Shown: positions 16,972-26,063 of the stretch, one piece after another
Layout: each line of letters begins with the position of its first letter
Numbering within the stretch: position 1 is the first letter of the stretch
From: Polyangiaceae bacterium
GTDB taxonomy: Bacteria; Myxococcota_A; Polyangia; Polyangiales; Polyangiaceae
Direction of reading: 5' to 3'
Length of the DNA: 64,000 nt
Assembly (NCBI GenBank): GCA_016719945.1
Contig: JADJYE010000031.1
Location: 124,001-188,000 of the forward strand
Position numbers and translations under genes: made by a program
The notes under the pieces: generated by a model
The model's input: the letters and a program-made list of their open reading frames with translations, nothing else
Told to the model about the DNA's origin: nothing
The model's database searches: none

Positions 16972-18503
16972 ATGAAGTACAAAGGGCCGGTGTTCCGCAA
17001 AGTGCTGATTGCGAACCGCGGCGAGATCGCCGTCCGGATCACGCGAACGCTCCACGAGATGGGGATCCGAACCGCGGCGATGTACTCCGACACCGACCAC
17101 AAGAACCTCCACGTCCGCATGGCGGACGAGGCGCACGGCATCGGCCCGGCCGTCGCGAAGGAGAGCTACCTCAACGTCGAGCGCATCCTCGACACGGCGA
17201 AGAGGTGCGGCGCCGATGCCATCCACCCTGGGTACGGCTTCTTGAGCGAGAACGCCGACTTCAGGGAGGCCTGCGATCGCGCCGGGGTGGCGTTCATCGG
17301 CCCGCCCGCGAGCGCGATGCGCGTCATGGGCTCCAAGACGGGCGCGTGCGCGAAGATGGTCGAAGCCGGGGTTCTCATCACCCCGGGCGGGAGCGCGACG
17401 ACGCTCGAGGAGGCGCTCGCCACGGCCGAGCGCGTCGGGTACCCGGTGATGCTCAAGGCTGCCATGGGCGGCGGCGGCAAGGGCATGCGCCTCGTGCACC
17501 ACCCCGAAGAGCTCGGGGCCGCGCTCGAGCGCGCGCGCAGCGAGGCCCTGCGCGCGTTCGGTGACGGCACGGTCTACATCGAGAAGGCCATCCTGAGGCC
17601 GCGTCACGTGGAGATCCAGGTGCTCGGCGATCAGGACGGCAACGTGGTCCACCTCTTCGAACGTGACTGCTCCATCCAGCGCCGGCACCAGAAGGTCGTC
17701 GAGGAGACCCCGTGCCCGATCGCTTCCCCCGAGCTGATCGCGAAGATGGGCGAGGTGGCCGTGCGCGGCGCGCAGGCGGTCGGCTATTTCTCGGCGGGCA
17801 CGTTCGAGTTTCTGCTCGGCCAAGACGGCAGCTTCTACTTCCTCGAGATGAACACGCGGCTGCAGGTCGAGCACCCGATCACCGAGTGGGTGACGGGCTT
17901 CGACCTCGTGCGCGAGATGGTGCGAATCGCGGCCGGAGAACGCCGCGGCTACGAGCAGTCTGCCATCACGCGGCGCGGAGCGAGCATCGAGTGCAGGGTC
18001 TACGCAGAGGACCCGCGCCGCGGCTTCATGCCGAGCCCGGGGCGCATCGAGGCGCTGCGCGCTCCCTCCGGGCCGTGGGTGCGCGACGACGGCGGCTACT
18101 ACACCGGCGCGGCGGTCCCGAGCGACTACGACCCGCAGACCGCGAAGCTGTCGGTGTGGGGTCCGAACCGGGAAATCGCGCTCGCTCGCATGCGCCGCGC
18201 GCTGCGGGAGTACGTGGTGACCGGCATCGACACGAACCTGCGCGTTCCACCAGAAGCTCTTGAGCCACGCCCTCGTTCTGCGAGGGCACGCACGACACCG
18301 GCTTCATCCAGGAGCACAAATCCGACCTGCTCGGCTACGCCGACGTTCCGGAGGAGGACGAGGCGAGCCTGTCTGCGGCGATCGCGCTCGCGGTGCACAG
18401 CGCGTCGAGCGAGCCTCGCTTCGAGGGCTCGGCGGCCGTCGCAGGAGCGCCCACAGGGTCGCCTTGGGTGCAGCAGCACCGAGCGCGCCTGATGTCCCGC
18501 TGA
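16972..18503 (+). CDS. accC: Biotin carboxylase subunit of an acyl-CoA carboxylase, two frameshifts near the 3' end
   Basis: ATP-grasp biotin carboxylase that makes carboxybiotin for acetyl- or propionyl-CoA carboxylase. From ATG 16972: KVLIANRGEIAVRI, the glycine loop AAMGGGGKGMRLV, RDCSIQRRHQKVVEE and EMNTRLQVEHPITE are all intact. At the end of the C-terminal domain the frame slips by one base near 18244-18247 and again near 18269-18272; removing one base at each gives FHQKLLSH then FCEGTHDTGFIQEH and a stop at 18501-18503. That would be about 509 residues, normal for the family without a biotin-carrier domain. As printed, the first frame instead runs on in a wrong Arg-rich tail to 18492. 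No carboxyltransferase gene is adjacent. Confidence 0.85.
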
Positions 18504-18563
18504 ACCTCGTCCTTCCTTCGCGCTGGCCGAGTGCTAGTCTCCGTAACGGCGCTCGGAGGTGGC

Positions 18564-19838
18564 ATGGCCGACGGCACGCGGACCAGAAAGCGAGCATCGC
18601 CCGACCGCACGAGCGCGGGGGACCAGTCAACGGCGGAGCCGACGTCCTCGCGGGCGCCGGCGCTTTCGGCTGCGGCTGACCTCCCGTCCGGCGAGCCGTC
18701 GCCGCGCGTGTCTCAGCCCCGCTCGAGCGTCCCGCCGCCGCCCCAGGTCGTCGAGCCGATCCGGCCCGAGAGCGCACTGGCGGCGCCCGCGCGCTCGTTC
18801 CCGCTGGTCGACCCGGCCGCCACACGCGCGGTCGCGCCTCCCCGCAAGCGAGGCGCAGCGCTCGGCGCGGCCGCGCTCGTCGCCCTGGCCTTGATCGTGC
18901 TCGCGCTCGCGCGGGGCGCCGTCGTGCGCTCGGCGCTGCCGCTCGCGCTCGCCTGCGCGGCGGTCGGGGTCCTGGTCCGAGCCCGCCGCGTCCCGCGCGA
19001 CGCTCCGGCCCCAGAGATCCCGAGCCCGCCCGAAGGGCCGCGCCGCGCGCTGGTGCTCACGCCAGAGTCTCTCGCGCTCGAGCGTCGGCGGGGCGAGCGC
19101 ACGAGCCTCCCGATGGGGTTGCAGCTCGACGAGCGCTTCGGGGTGACGCTGCTGTCCAACCGCCGACGAGATCGGCTCGTCGCGGCCATCACCAGCGACG
19201 CGGGCGCGCTCTTGTTCGCGACGCGCGTCGACGCCGACGGTCGCCGCGCGATGGGCGAGCTGCTGGCTCGGTCGACGGTGTTGGGCGGCGACGACCACGC
19301 CCTCGACGCCACCAGCCCGGACGGCGCCTCGGTCTACCTCGACCCCGACCATTTTCGCGAGCTGCTCTCTGCGCTCGGTGATCGCGACGGTCGCTGCTTC
19401 GAGCGCATCGTGCTGTCCGACCAACACGGCACGCCGATCGTGCTCGAGGGCTCGGACCTCTTCGTTCAGGGCAAGCACTTCGATCTGCGCCGACCGCTCG
19501 AGTGGCGCTCCATCCTCTTTCAGGAGCCGTTCGGGAGCGCGGTCACGTTGTACCAAGGAACCTGGATCCGTCAGGCGGGCTCGGAGCTCGTGCTGGTCTC
19601 GCTGCTCACCCCTGCCTTCTTCGAGGGCACGTCGTCGAGCGACCTCGAGCGAGCCGGCGTGCCCGAGCTCGACGTCATGGCGACCCGCGATCAACGGCTG
19701 CTGCAAGCGACCGCGACCGACCCTCCGCCGATCGAGCAGCGCGTCGCGATGGATGGTCTGTTCGTCGTGCCCCTGCGCGCGGTGCTCGATCAAGCGCCGC
19801 GCCCCGTCTCTCAGGTCGCGCGCGCGGGGCACGCTTGA
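18564..19838 (+). CDS. Membrane protein of unknown function
   Basis: Protein of 424 residues. ATG 18564 is preferred (GGAGG 5 nt upstream). The first 90 residues are Pro/Ser/Arg-rich and likely disordered. Two membrane helices lie at about 98-116 and 123-139. A soluble C-terminal domain of about 280 residues follows (for example SVYLDPDHFRELLSAL and RSILFQEPFG), which I do not recognise. It reads toward xseA with a 31-bp gap, suggesting one transcription unit. The disordered cytoplasmic N-terminus could be a kinase substrate, but that is speculation. Confidence 0.65.
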   Translation: MADGTRTRKRASPDRTSAGDQSTAEPTSSRAPALSAAADLPSGEPSPRVSQPRSSVPPPPQVVEPIRPESALAAPARSFPLVDPAATRAVAPPRKRGAALGAAALVALALIVLALARGAVVRSALPLALACAAVGVLVRARRVPRDAPAPEIPSPPEGPRRALVLTPESLALERRRGERTSLPMGLQLDERFGVTLLSNRRRDRLVAAITSDAGALLFATRVDADGRRAMGELLARSTVLGGDDHALDATSPDGASVYLDPDHFRELLSALGDRDGRCFERIVLSDQHGTPIVLEGSDLFVQGKHFDLRRPLEWRSILFQEPFGSAVTLYQGTWIRQAGSELVLVSLLTPAFFEGTSSSDLERAGVPELDVMATRDQRLLQATATDPPPIEQRVAMDGLFVVPLRAVLDQAPRPVSQVARAGHA

Positions 19839-19869
19839 CCGTGCGCGACGCGGGCCGCGCGCGCTGAGC

Positions 19870-21252
19870 ATGGACAGCGAGCGAGCAGACCCGTCTCGCC
19901 GAGGCGCGGCGCCCGAGCCCGCTCGCGCGCTGTCGGTGGGGGAGCTAGCCCGCATGCTCCGCGGTGAGCTCGAGCGCGCGACCCGTGAGCTGTGCGTCGA
20001 GGGCGAGGTCGCTGGCCTGCGCGCGCCCGAGAGCGGGCACGCGTACTTCACGCTCAAGGACGAGCGCGAGGACGCCGCCATCGACTGCGTGATGTACAGG
20101 TCGGCGTCCGTTCGAGCGAGGAAGCTCTTGGCAGACGGTGCGAGGCTCGTGCTCGGCGGCAAGGTGACCTTCTGGGCGCCGAGGGGTCGAGTGCAGCTGG
20201 TCGTGGACACCGCGCGGCCCGCGGGCAGGGGTGCTCTGCTCGAGGCGCTCGAGCGGCGACGCGCGGCGCTCGCGGCAGAGGGGCTCTTCGATCGCGAGCG
20301 CAAGCGACCGCTCCCGCGGGACCCTCGCTGCGTCGGGGTCGTCACGAGCGCGAAGGGCGCGGCGCTCCACGACATCCTCAAGGTCGCCTTCCAGCGCGGC
20401 GCGGTGCGCTTTGTGGTCGACACCTCACCCGTCCAGGGCGCCGGCGCCGCCGAGTCGCTCGCGCGCTCCGTGCGGCGCCTCGCTCAACACCCGGAGGTCG
20501 ACGTCATCATCGTCGCGCGCGGCGGGGGCTCGGGGGAGGACCTGGCGGCGTTCAACGAGGAGGTGCTGGTGCGCGCGATCGCGGCCTCTCCGGTGCCGGT
20601 CGTGAGCGCCGTCGGTCACGAGGTCGACGTGACCCTGGCAGACCTCGTTGCCGACGTGCGCGCGGCGACTCCCTCGCAGGCCGCCGAGCTGATCGTGCCG
20701 GACGCACGCGCGCGGGCGCAGGGGCTCAACCACCTCAAGGCTCGGCTGTGGCGGGCGTGGACGCGTGGGCTCGGCGAGCGCGGACAGCGCGTCGACGTCG
20801 CGCTGTCGGAGCTCGAGTCGCTCACCATCCGCCGGCTCTCCAGCGGCCGAGAAGCGGTCGGTCGCCTCGAGAGGAGGCTCGCCGCGCGTCATCCGGTCGC
20901 CGTGCTCTCGGCCTCGCGGTCCACCGTGACCCGCCTCGAGCAGCGCCTCTCTGCCTCGGTGCGTCGGGCGCTCACCGGCGGGCGGGCGTCGCTGGTCGAG
21001 CCGCAGCGTATTTCGGCGCTCGCGGAGCGCGAGGTCGCCGTCGCCCGATCGCGGCTCGGAGAGCTCGCGGGCCGCTTGCACGCGCTGTCGCCGCTCGCGG
21101 TGTTGGGCCGCGGCTACGCGATCGTGATGCCCCGCGCGGGCGGCGCCATCGTGCGCCGCGTCGCGGAGGTCTCACCCGGCGACGCGCTGCGCGTGACCGT
21201 GGAGGACGGCAGCTTCGCGGCCCGCGTCGAGGCCGCGGAGGAGCAAGGGTGA
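19870..21252 (+). CDS. xseA: Exodeoxyribonuclease VII large subunit
   Basis: Large subunit of exonuclease VII, which degrades single-stranded DNA. 460 residues, usual length. An N-terminal OB-fold carries LSVGELARMLRGELER and CVEGEVAGL..PESGHAYFTLKDE. The nuclease core includes VGVVTSAKGAALHDIL, VDVIIVARGGGSGEDLAAFN and SAVGHEVDVTLADLVAD, the conserved GGGS.EDL and GHExD motifs. A long coiled-coil region and a C-terminal PLAVLGRGYAIV follow. ATG 19870 places the start just before the OB-fold. The small subunit xseB is not adjacent. The stop overlaps the aroE start by 4 bp. Confidence 0.95.
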   Translation: MDSERADPSRRGAAPEPARALSVGELARMLRGELERATRELCVEGEVAGLRAPESGHAYFTLKDEREDAAIDCVMYRSASVRARKLLADGARLVLGGKVTFWAPRGRVQLVVDTARPAGRGALLEALERRRAALAAEGLFDRERKRPLPRDPRCVGVVTSAKGAALHDILKVAFQRGAVRFVVDTSPVQGAGAAESLARSVRRLAQHPEVDVIIVARGGGSGEDLAAFNEEVLVRAIAASPVPVVSAVGHEVDVTLADLVADVRAATPSQAAELIVPDARARAQGLNHLKARLWRAWTRGLGERGQRVDVALSELESLTIRRLSSGREAVGRLERRLAARHPVAVLSASRSTVTRLEQRLSASVRRALTGGRASLVEPQRISALAEREVAVARSRLGELAGRLHALSPLAVLGRGYAIVMPRAGGAIVRRVAEVSPGDALRVTVEDGSFAARVEAAEEQG

Positions 21253-22085
21253 GCCCGCTGCGCTTCGCCCTCTTCGGCCACCCGGTGGGCCACTCGGTCT
21301 CGGCCGCGATGTTTCGAGCAGCGTTCGGCGCTGAGGGGCTGCCTCACGTGTATGACCTGGTCGACGCCCCCGACGACGCCGCGCTCGAGCGCGAGATCGA
21401 GCGGCTTCGAGGCGGCGAGCTGCGTGGCGCGAACGTGACCATGCCCCACAAGAGAGCCGCCCTGGAGCGCGCCGACGAGGTGGCGCCCAGCGCGTCGGAC
21501 ACCGGGGCGGCCAACGTGCTCGAGCGCGACCCTCGCGGCCGGGTCGTCGCGCACAACACCGACGTCGAGGCGCTCTACCGGAGGCTTCCGCCGTGCACCT
21601 CCGCGCTCGTGCTCGGCGTGGGTGGGGCGGCGCTCGCGGCCGTGAGGGCGCTGCGCCGCCGCGGCGCCCGTTCGGTGATCGTGACGTCGCGATCGCTCAC
21701 GGCCGAGGCGCCGCGCGACTCTCGCGCGGCTCGGCTCGTCGCGGCAGGCGCCGAGCTCGCGCCGTTCGGCGCCCCGCTGTCGCCCGTCGACGTCGTGGTG
21801 CAGGCCACCAGCGCGGGCGTCCGCGGCGGCTCCCCCCAGAGCCGTGAGCTATTGTCCCTCGTCCCGTGGTCGCAGCTCCAAGATGGCGCCTTCGCGATCG
21901 ACCTGGTGTACGGCCCGGCGCCGACGCCGTTCGTCGCCGCGGCGAAGGCGCGAGGGCTCTCGGCGGAGGACGGCCTGCCGATGCTCGTCGGGCAAGCCGA
22001 GCTGGCGTTCGCGCTTTGGCTCGGGCGCCCCAGCCCTCCAGGCGTGATGAGGCGCGCCGCCTTGCGCGCCCTCGCGCTCGGCTGA
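21249..22085 (+). CDS. aroE: Shikimate dehydrogenase
   Basis: NADPH-dependent reduction of 3-dehydroshikimate to shikimate in the aromatic amino acid pathway. 278 residues from GTG 21249, which overlaps the xseA stop (GTGA) and is the only start that gives the conserved beginning FALFGHPVGHSVSA. NVTMPHK contains the catalytic Lys; NTD binds shikimate; GVGGAALAAVRAL is the nucleotide-binding loop; VGQAELAFALW holds the conserved Gln near the C-terminus. Coupled to xseA, so expressed as one operon. Confidence 0.95.
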   Translation: MSPLRFALFGHPVGHSVSAAMFRAAFGAEGLPHVYDLVDAPDDAALEREIERLRGGELRGANVTMPHKRAALERADEVAPSASDTGAANVLERDPRGRVVAHNTDVEALYRRLPPCTSALVLGVGGAALAAVRALRRRGARSVIVTSRSLTAEAPRDSRAARLVAAGAELAPFGAPLSPVDVVVQATSAGVRGGSPQSRELLSLVPWSQLQDGAFAIDLVYGPAPTPFVAAAKARGLSAEDGLPMLVGQAELAFALWLGRPSPPGVMRRAALRALALG

Positions 22086-22141
22086 GGCGAGGGCGACAGG
22101 CCTCGCCGCCCTGGGCGATCGCCGGTATCGTCGACCCCCTC

Positions 22142-22843
22142 GTGCGTCTCCCCATCGGCTTCACCAAGGCCATCCTCGCCGCCGCCCTGCTGGGCGCGGC
22201 TGCGCTCGCGGCGTGCGGCACGCCGGCGAAGCCCGTCGCGCCGAGGGGCGCGGGGACCTCCTCGGCGGCGGCGCCGCCGATCGACGTGTGCCTCAACGAC
22301 AAGCCGCCGCCTCGGGCTTACTTCGGGCCCTTGCGCGCCGCGCGTTGCGAGCAGGAGATGTTCCAGACGATGGCCGGCATCGCCCGCGACCTCGACGTGA
22401 AGTGCTCCTATTGCCACGTGCCGAAGGGCGACAGCACCTTCGAATACCCGGAGATGACCCCCAAGAAGGAGATCGCGGCGTGGATGAGCCACACCTTCAT
22501 GACCGGCCTGAAGCGCGCGGACGGCCGGCCGATGACGTGCGGGTCTTGCCACGTCGACAAGGCGGGCAAGCCGTCGGCGAAGTTTCTGGGGGCGCCGCGT
22601 GACACGGCCTGGGCGGTCGAGTGGATGACGACGGTCATGACGACTCGGTTCACGCTGGCCGACGGGTCCAAGCTCAAGTGCAAGCACTGCCACATCGGGA
22701 CCTGGGGGACCCCGACCTTCGAGCCGAAGGTCATCGGGCGCACGGCCCAAGTGCCGCACGGCGAGCTGCCGGCCCTCGCCCCGGTCCCCGATCTCATGCC
22801 CAGCGACGGGGCCGGCTCGGCGGCGCCGTCGATCAAGCCTTGA
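22142..22843 (+). CDS. Triheme c-type cytochrome lipoprotein
   Basis: Predicted periplasmic or outer-membrane-anchored electron carrier of 233 residues. The GTG 22142 start gives a signal with lipobox ALAAC (Cys about 25). Heme-attachment motifs are CSYCH (88-92), CGSCH (133-137) and CKHCH (180-184). The region around the first heme resembles the domain seen in photosynthetic-reaction-centre-type cytochrome subunits found widely in non-phototrophs. It lies 57 bp after aroE and 40 bp before kamD on the same strand, but a functional tie to either is not obvious. Confidence 0.85.
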   Translation: MRLPIGFTKAILAAALLGAAALAACGTPAKPVAPRGAGTSSAAAPPIDVCLNDKPPPRAYFGPLRAARCEQEMFQTMAGIARDLDVKCSYCHVPKGDSTFEYPEMTPKKEIAAWMSHTFMTGLKRADGRPMTCGSCHVDKAGKPSAKFLGAPRDTAWAVEWMTTVMTTRFTLADGSKLKCKHCHIGTWGTPTFEPKVIGRTAQVPHGELPALAPVPDLMPSDGAGSAAPSIKP

Positions 22844-22882
22844 CCCTCGTCGGCGCCCGCCGCGCCGTGTTAGGAGACGCGC

Positions 22883-24448
22883 GTGGCGAAGGTCCCGGTC
22901 GACGCTGAGAAGGTGCTCCGCTGCCGCGCGCTCGCGGCCGACGTCGCGAGCGACGTGCAGACGATGATCGATCGCCACACGACCGTGGGCGTCGAGCGGA
23001 CGGTCGCCCGCGCGTACGGCGTGGAGGGAGCGGACGCCGAGGGGACGCCGCTCGCGAACGCCCTCGTCGACAAGCTCCACCAACACGGGTCGACCGGCCT
23101 CGGCGTCGCTTACTTTCTCGGCCGTGCGCTGGCAGGGGGTGCGGCCGACGTCCAGGAGGCCGCGGAGCGGCTGGCGTTCGGCGACGAGCCCTTGCTGGCC
23201 GGCGACGCCGACGACGTCGAGGCCCTGCGGCGCGCCCTCGCTCCCCACACCGCCGCCGCCGTGCTCCGGATCGACGGCGCGCGCGACGAGCGCGTGAGGC
23301 TGAAAGGCGAGCTCGGCGTCGGCCCCGAGCCGCTCAAGTACGTCATCGTCGCGACCGGCAACATCCACGACGACGCGACGCAGGCGAAGGCGGCGGCGTT
23401 CGCGGGCTCGGACATCGTCGCCGTCATCCGCGCGACGGCGCAGTCGCTGCTCGACTACGTCCCCGAGGGGGCGACCACCGAGGGGTACGGCGGCACGTTC
23501 GCGACCCAGGAGAACTTCAAGATCATCCGCCGCGCGCTCGACGAGGTCTCCCGCGCGCTCGGCCGCTACGTGCAGCAGACGAACTACTCGAGCGGCCTGT
23601 GCATGAGCGAGATCGCGTGGATGGCCGCGGTGGAGCGGCTCGACATGCTGCTCAACGACGCGATGTACGGGATCTTGTTCCGCGACATCAACATGGAGCG
23701 GACCTTCATCGATCAGTATTTTTCCCGCCGAGTCATCGCCAGGAGCCGCATCGTGATCAACACGGGGGAGGATAACTACCTGACGACCGCCGACGCGGTC
23801 GAGAGAGCCCACACGGTGCTCGCATCCCAGTTCATCAAGGAGGCCTTCGCCGAGCGGGCAGGCCTCGTCCCCGAGCTGATGGGCCTCGGCCACGCCTACG
23901 AGATCGATCCTTGGCTCGAGGACAGCTTCCTGCTCGAGGTCGCTCAGGCGCAGCTCGTGCGGCAAATCTTCGACCGGCACCCGATCAAGTGGATGCCCCC
24001 CACCAAACACAAGACCGGCGACATCTTCCACAGCCACGTCCACGACGCGATGTTCAACCTGGCCGGCGTGCTGACCGGGCAGTCGATCGAGCTGCTCGGG
24101 ATGTTCAGCGAGGCGGTCCACACGCCGCTGTTGATGGACCGCTACCTGTCGCTGAAGAGCGCGAAGTACATCTTCGGTGCGGCTCGCCACCTCGGGGACG
24201 AGTTCGAGTGGAAGGCCGACGGTAAGGTCGCCACCCGCGCCCGGACGATCCTCGACGAGGCGCTCACCCTGCTCGAGGACGTGCAGCGCGAGAGCATCTG
24301 GGCCTCGATCGCCAGCGGCGTCTTCGCCGACGTGAAGCGAACGCGCACCGGAGGCAAGGGCCACGCGGGGGTGGTCCGGCGCGACGGTCGCTACACCAAC
24401 CCGCTCCTCGACGTCCTCGAGGGGCACCCCTCGGGAGGCGCCTCGTGA
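22883..24448 (+). CDS. kamD: Lysine 5,6-aminomutase alpha subunit
   Basis: Catalytic subunit of the adenosylcobalamin- and PLP-dependent D-lysine/L-beta-lysine 5,6-aminomutase, moving the terminal amino group to carbon 5 during lysine degradation. 521 residues from a GTG start, close to the usual length of about 515. Typical segments include TNYSSGLCMSEIAWM, FRDINMERTFIDQYFSRR, INTGEDNYLTTADA and HALMGLGHAYEI-like GLGHAYEIDPW. The gene overlaps kamE by 4 bp. The other lysine-fermentation genes (kamA, kdd, kce, kal) are not in the window. Confidence 0.93.
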   Translation: MAKVPVDAEKVLRCRALAADVASDVQTMIDRHTTVGVERTVARAYGVEGADAEGTPLANALVDKLHQHGSTGLGVAYFLGRALAGGAADVQEAAERLAFGDEPLLAGDADDVEALRRALAPHTAAAVLRIDGARDERVRLKGELGVGPEPLKYVIVATGNIHDDATQAKAAAFAGSDIVAVIRATAQSLLDYVPEGATTEGYGGTFATQENFKIIRRALDEVSRALGRYVQQTNYSSGLCMSEIAWMAAVERLDMLLNDAMYGILFRDINMERTFIDQYFSRRVIARSRIVINTGEDNYLTTADAVERAHTVLASQFIKEAFAERAGLVPELMGLGHAYEIDPWLEDSFLLEVAQAQLVRQIFDRHPIKWMPPTKHKTGDIFHSHVHDAMFNLAGVLTGQSIELLGMFSEAVHTPLLMDRYLSLKSAKYIFGAARHLGDEFEWKADGKVATRARTILDEALTLLEDVQRESIWASIASGVFADVKRTRTGGKGHAGVVRRDGRYTNPLLDVLEGHPSGGAS

Positions 24449-25203
24449 GCTCGCAGACCTTCCTTCGCGCCTACGGCGACCGCGAGGGCGACGGGATGGT
24501 GCAGCTGTCCTTCACGCTCACCATCCTCCCGGGCGACCGCGCCCGCGAGGCGGCCAAGCGGTTCGCCGAGGCCCACGGGCTGAAGCACCCGCTGGTGGTC
24601 ACGATGGAGCAGGCGAGCTTCGAGCACACCTACTTCGTGGTCTACGGCAAGAGCGTGCACGGCGTCGACGCGGCGGCGATCCACGTCGAAGAGCTCGGGG
24701 CCGAGGCGCTGTCGCGCGACGAGGTGGAGGGGGCCGCCAAGGCGCTCGGGCGCAAGATCGTGGTCGTGGGCGCCTGTACGGGCAGCGACGCGCACACGGT
24801 CGGCATCGACGCGATCCTCAACTACAAGGGGTTTCGCGGGGAGAAGGGCCTCGAGAGCTACAAAGCGTTCGACGCCCACAACCTCGGCGCGCAGGTCGAG
24901 AACGCGGAGCTGGCGCAGCGCGCGCGCGCGCTGGGCGCGGACGCGATCCTGGTCTCGCAGATCATCACCCAGCGCGACTGCCACAAGGAGAACGCCCGCG
25001 CGCTGGTCGAGCTGATCGAGGGCCAGGGCTGGCGCGACCGCGTGATCCTTCTGCTCGGCGGCCCGCGCATCGACAACAAGCTCGCTCGCGCTCTCGGCTT
25101 CGACGCAGGCTTCGGCCCCGGCACGCTGCCGCTCGAGGTCGCGGCGTACCTCGTTCGAGAGGTCGAGCGGCGCGAGGCGCGGCCTCAGCCTGCGATGCGC
25201 TGA
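24445..25203 (+). CDS. kamE: Lysine 5,6-aminomutase beta subunit, B12- and PLP-binding
   Basis: Small subunit of the aminomutase. 252 residues from GTG 24445, translationally coupled to kamD. The B12-binding Rossmann domain has DAHTVG at 115-120, with H117 as the expected lower axial cobalt ligand. K128 in NYKGF lies 11 residues after it, the same spacing as between the His ligand and the PLP-Schiff-base Lys in the characterised enzyme. Both cofactor residues are therefore present and the enzyme should be functional. ILLLGGPRIDNKLA and DAGFGPGT complete the cobalamin domain. The 3' end overlaps the convergent DUF4388 gene by 19 bp. Confidence 0.94.
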   Translation: MSSQTFLRAYGDREGDGMVQLSFTLTILPGDRAREAAKRFAEAHGLKHPLVVTMEQASFEHTYFVVYGKSVHGVDAAAIHVEELGAEALSRDEVEGAAKALGRKIVVVGACTGSDAHTVGIDAILNYKGFRGEKGLESYKAFDAHNLGAQVENAELAQRARALGADAILVSQIITQRDCHKENARALVELIEGQGWRDRVILLLGGPRIDNKLARALGFDAGFGPGTLPLEVAAYLVREVERREARPQPAMR

Positions 25204-25886
25204 TAGAGGCCGAGCAGGCGCGCGAGCGTCTTGGTGCGCGTCGCGCGCTGCTCATCGTTCATGGGGCGATCCGGGTGCAGCTCGTGGACGCGCCGCTTGA
25301 ACGCTTCGCGCAGCGTGGCGGCGCTGGCGCCCTCGGCGACGTCGAGCAGCCGCAGCAGCTCGCGTCGCTCGTCTGCGGCCGTGTCCCGCGGCTTCGCGCG
25401 CGGCCTGCCGTGCAAGAACGCCGACGGCGAGAGCGGTCGGGCGGCGCGCGCGGCCTTGACCCACGCGCGCGGCGCGACGTCGTCGAACAGGGCGGAGTGG
25501 AACCGGACGCGGGCGTCTGGCAGGGCATACAGCGGCTCGAGGCGCGCGCGCGTCTGCCGCTCCATGGTGTCCTCGACGGCGCGGGGCTCTTCGCCGAGCT
25601 CACACAGGACCTCTCCCATCAGCCGCGGGTCGCCCTCGCGCTGCTGCGCGACCGCGTCGGCGAGTCGCCCTCGCGCTCCGCCGCCGCGCTCCGCGAGCAG
25701 CTCCCCGAGCCGCGGCCCCTGGGAGGAGATCGCTCGCGGAGAGCCTTCGAACAGGTGGATGGCGTGAACGCAGCCCGTGCGCGCGCCCGTCTCTTCCAGC
25801 ACCAGCACCCCCGTGACCTTGGCGCGGTGCAGCTGGCCCAGGACATCCCCGAGCGTGGAGCGAGCGAGGTGAGACGCGACGAGCAT
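25185..25886 (-). CDS. DUF4388-like domain fused to a J-domain
   Basis: Cytoplasmic protein of 233 residues. The N-terminal 70 residues (LGDVLGQLHRAKVTGVLVLE, then IHLFEGSPRAISS and LGELLAERG) fit the DUF4388/PATAN domain that is common in myxobacterial signalling proteins. The C-terminus has a J-domain with the invariant HPD (LHPDRP), which would stimulate a DnaK-type chaperone. The combination suggests a signal-linked co-chaperone. It overlaps kamE by 19 bp tail to tail. Confidence 0.8.
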   Translation of the reverse strand: MLVASHLARSTLGDVLGQLHRAKVTGVLVLEETGARTGCVHAIHLFEGSPRAISSQGPRLGELLAERGGGARGRLADAVAQQREGDPRLMGEVLCELGEEPRAVEDTMERQTRARLEPLYALPDARVRFHSALFDDVAPRAWVKAARAARPLSPSAFLHGRPRAKPRDTAADERRELLRLLDVAEGASAATLREAFKRRVHELHPDRPMNDEQRATRTKTLARLLGLYQRIAG

Positions 25887-26063
25887 GGCTCGGTCCTAAC
25901 AGTCCCTCCGTGAGAGGGCTAAGTTTTACCATGGATCACATCGAGTCCATGCTGGAGCCCCCACACCGGCCCACCCCCAAGTGCGATACCGGCGCCTTTT
26001 TCCAGGAATCAAGGCGGCCCTCGCCCCTGCCGGTCTTGGCGCGCGACGTGCTTGGGGAAGGGC

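Noticed and set aside
21575..24427. 950-codon minus-strand frame over aroE, the cytochrome and kamD
   Set aside because: It spans three clear plus-strand genes and their gaps, has shadow composition and no motif.
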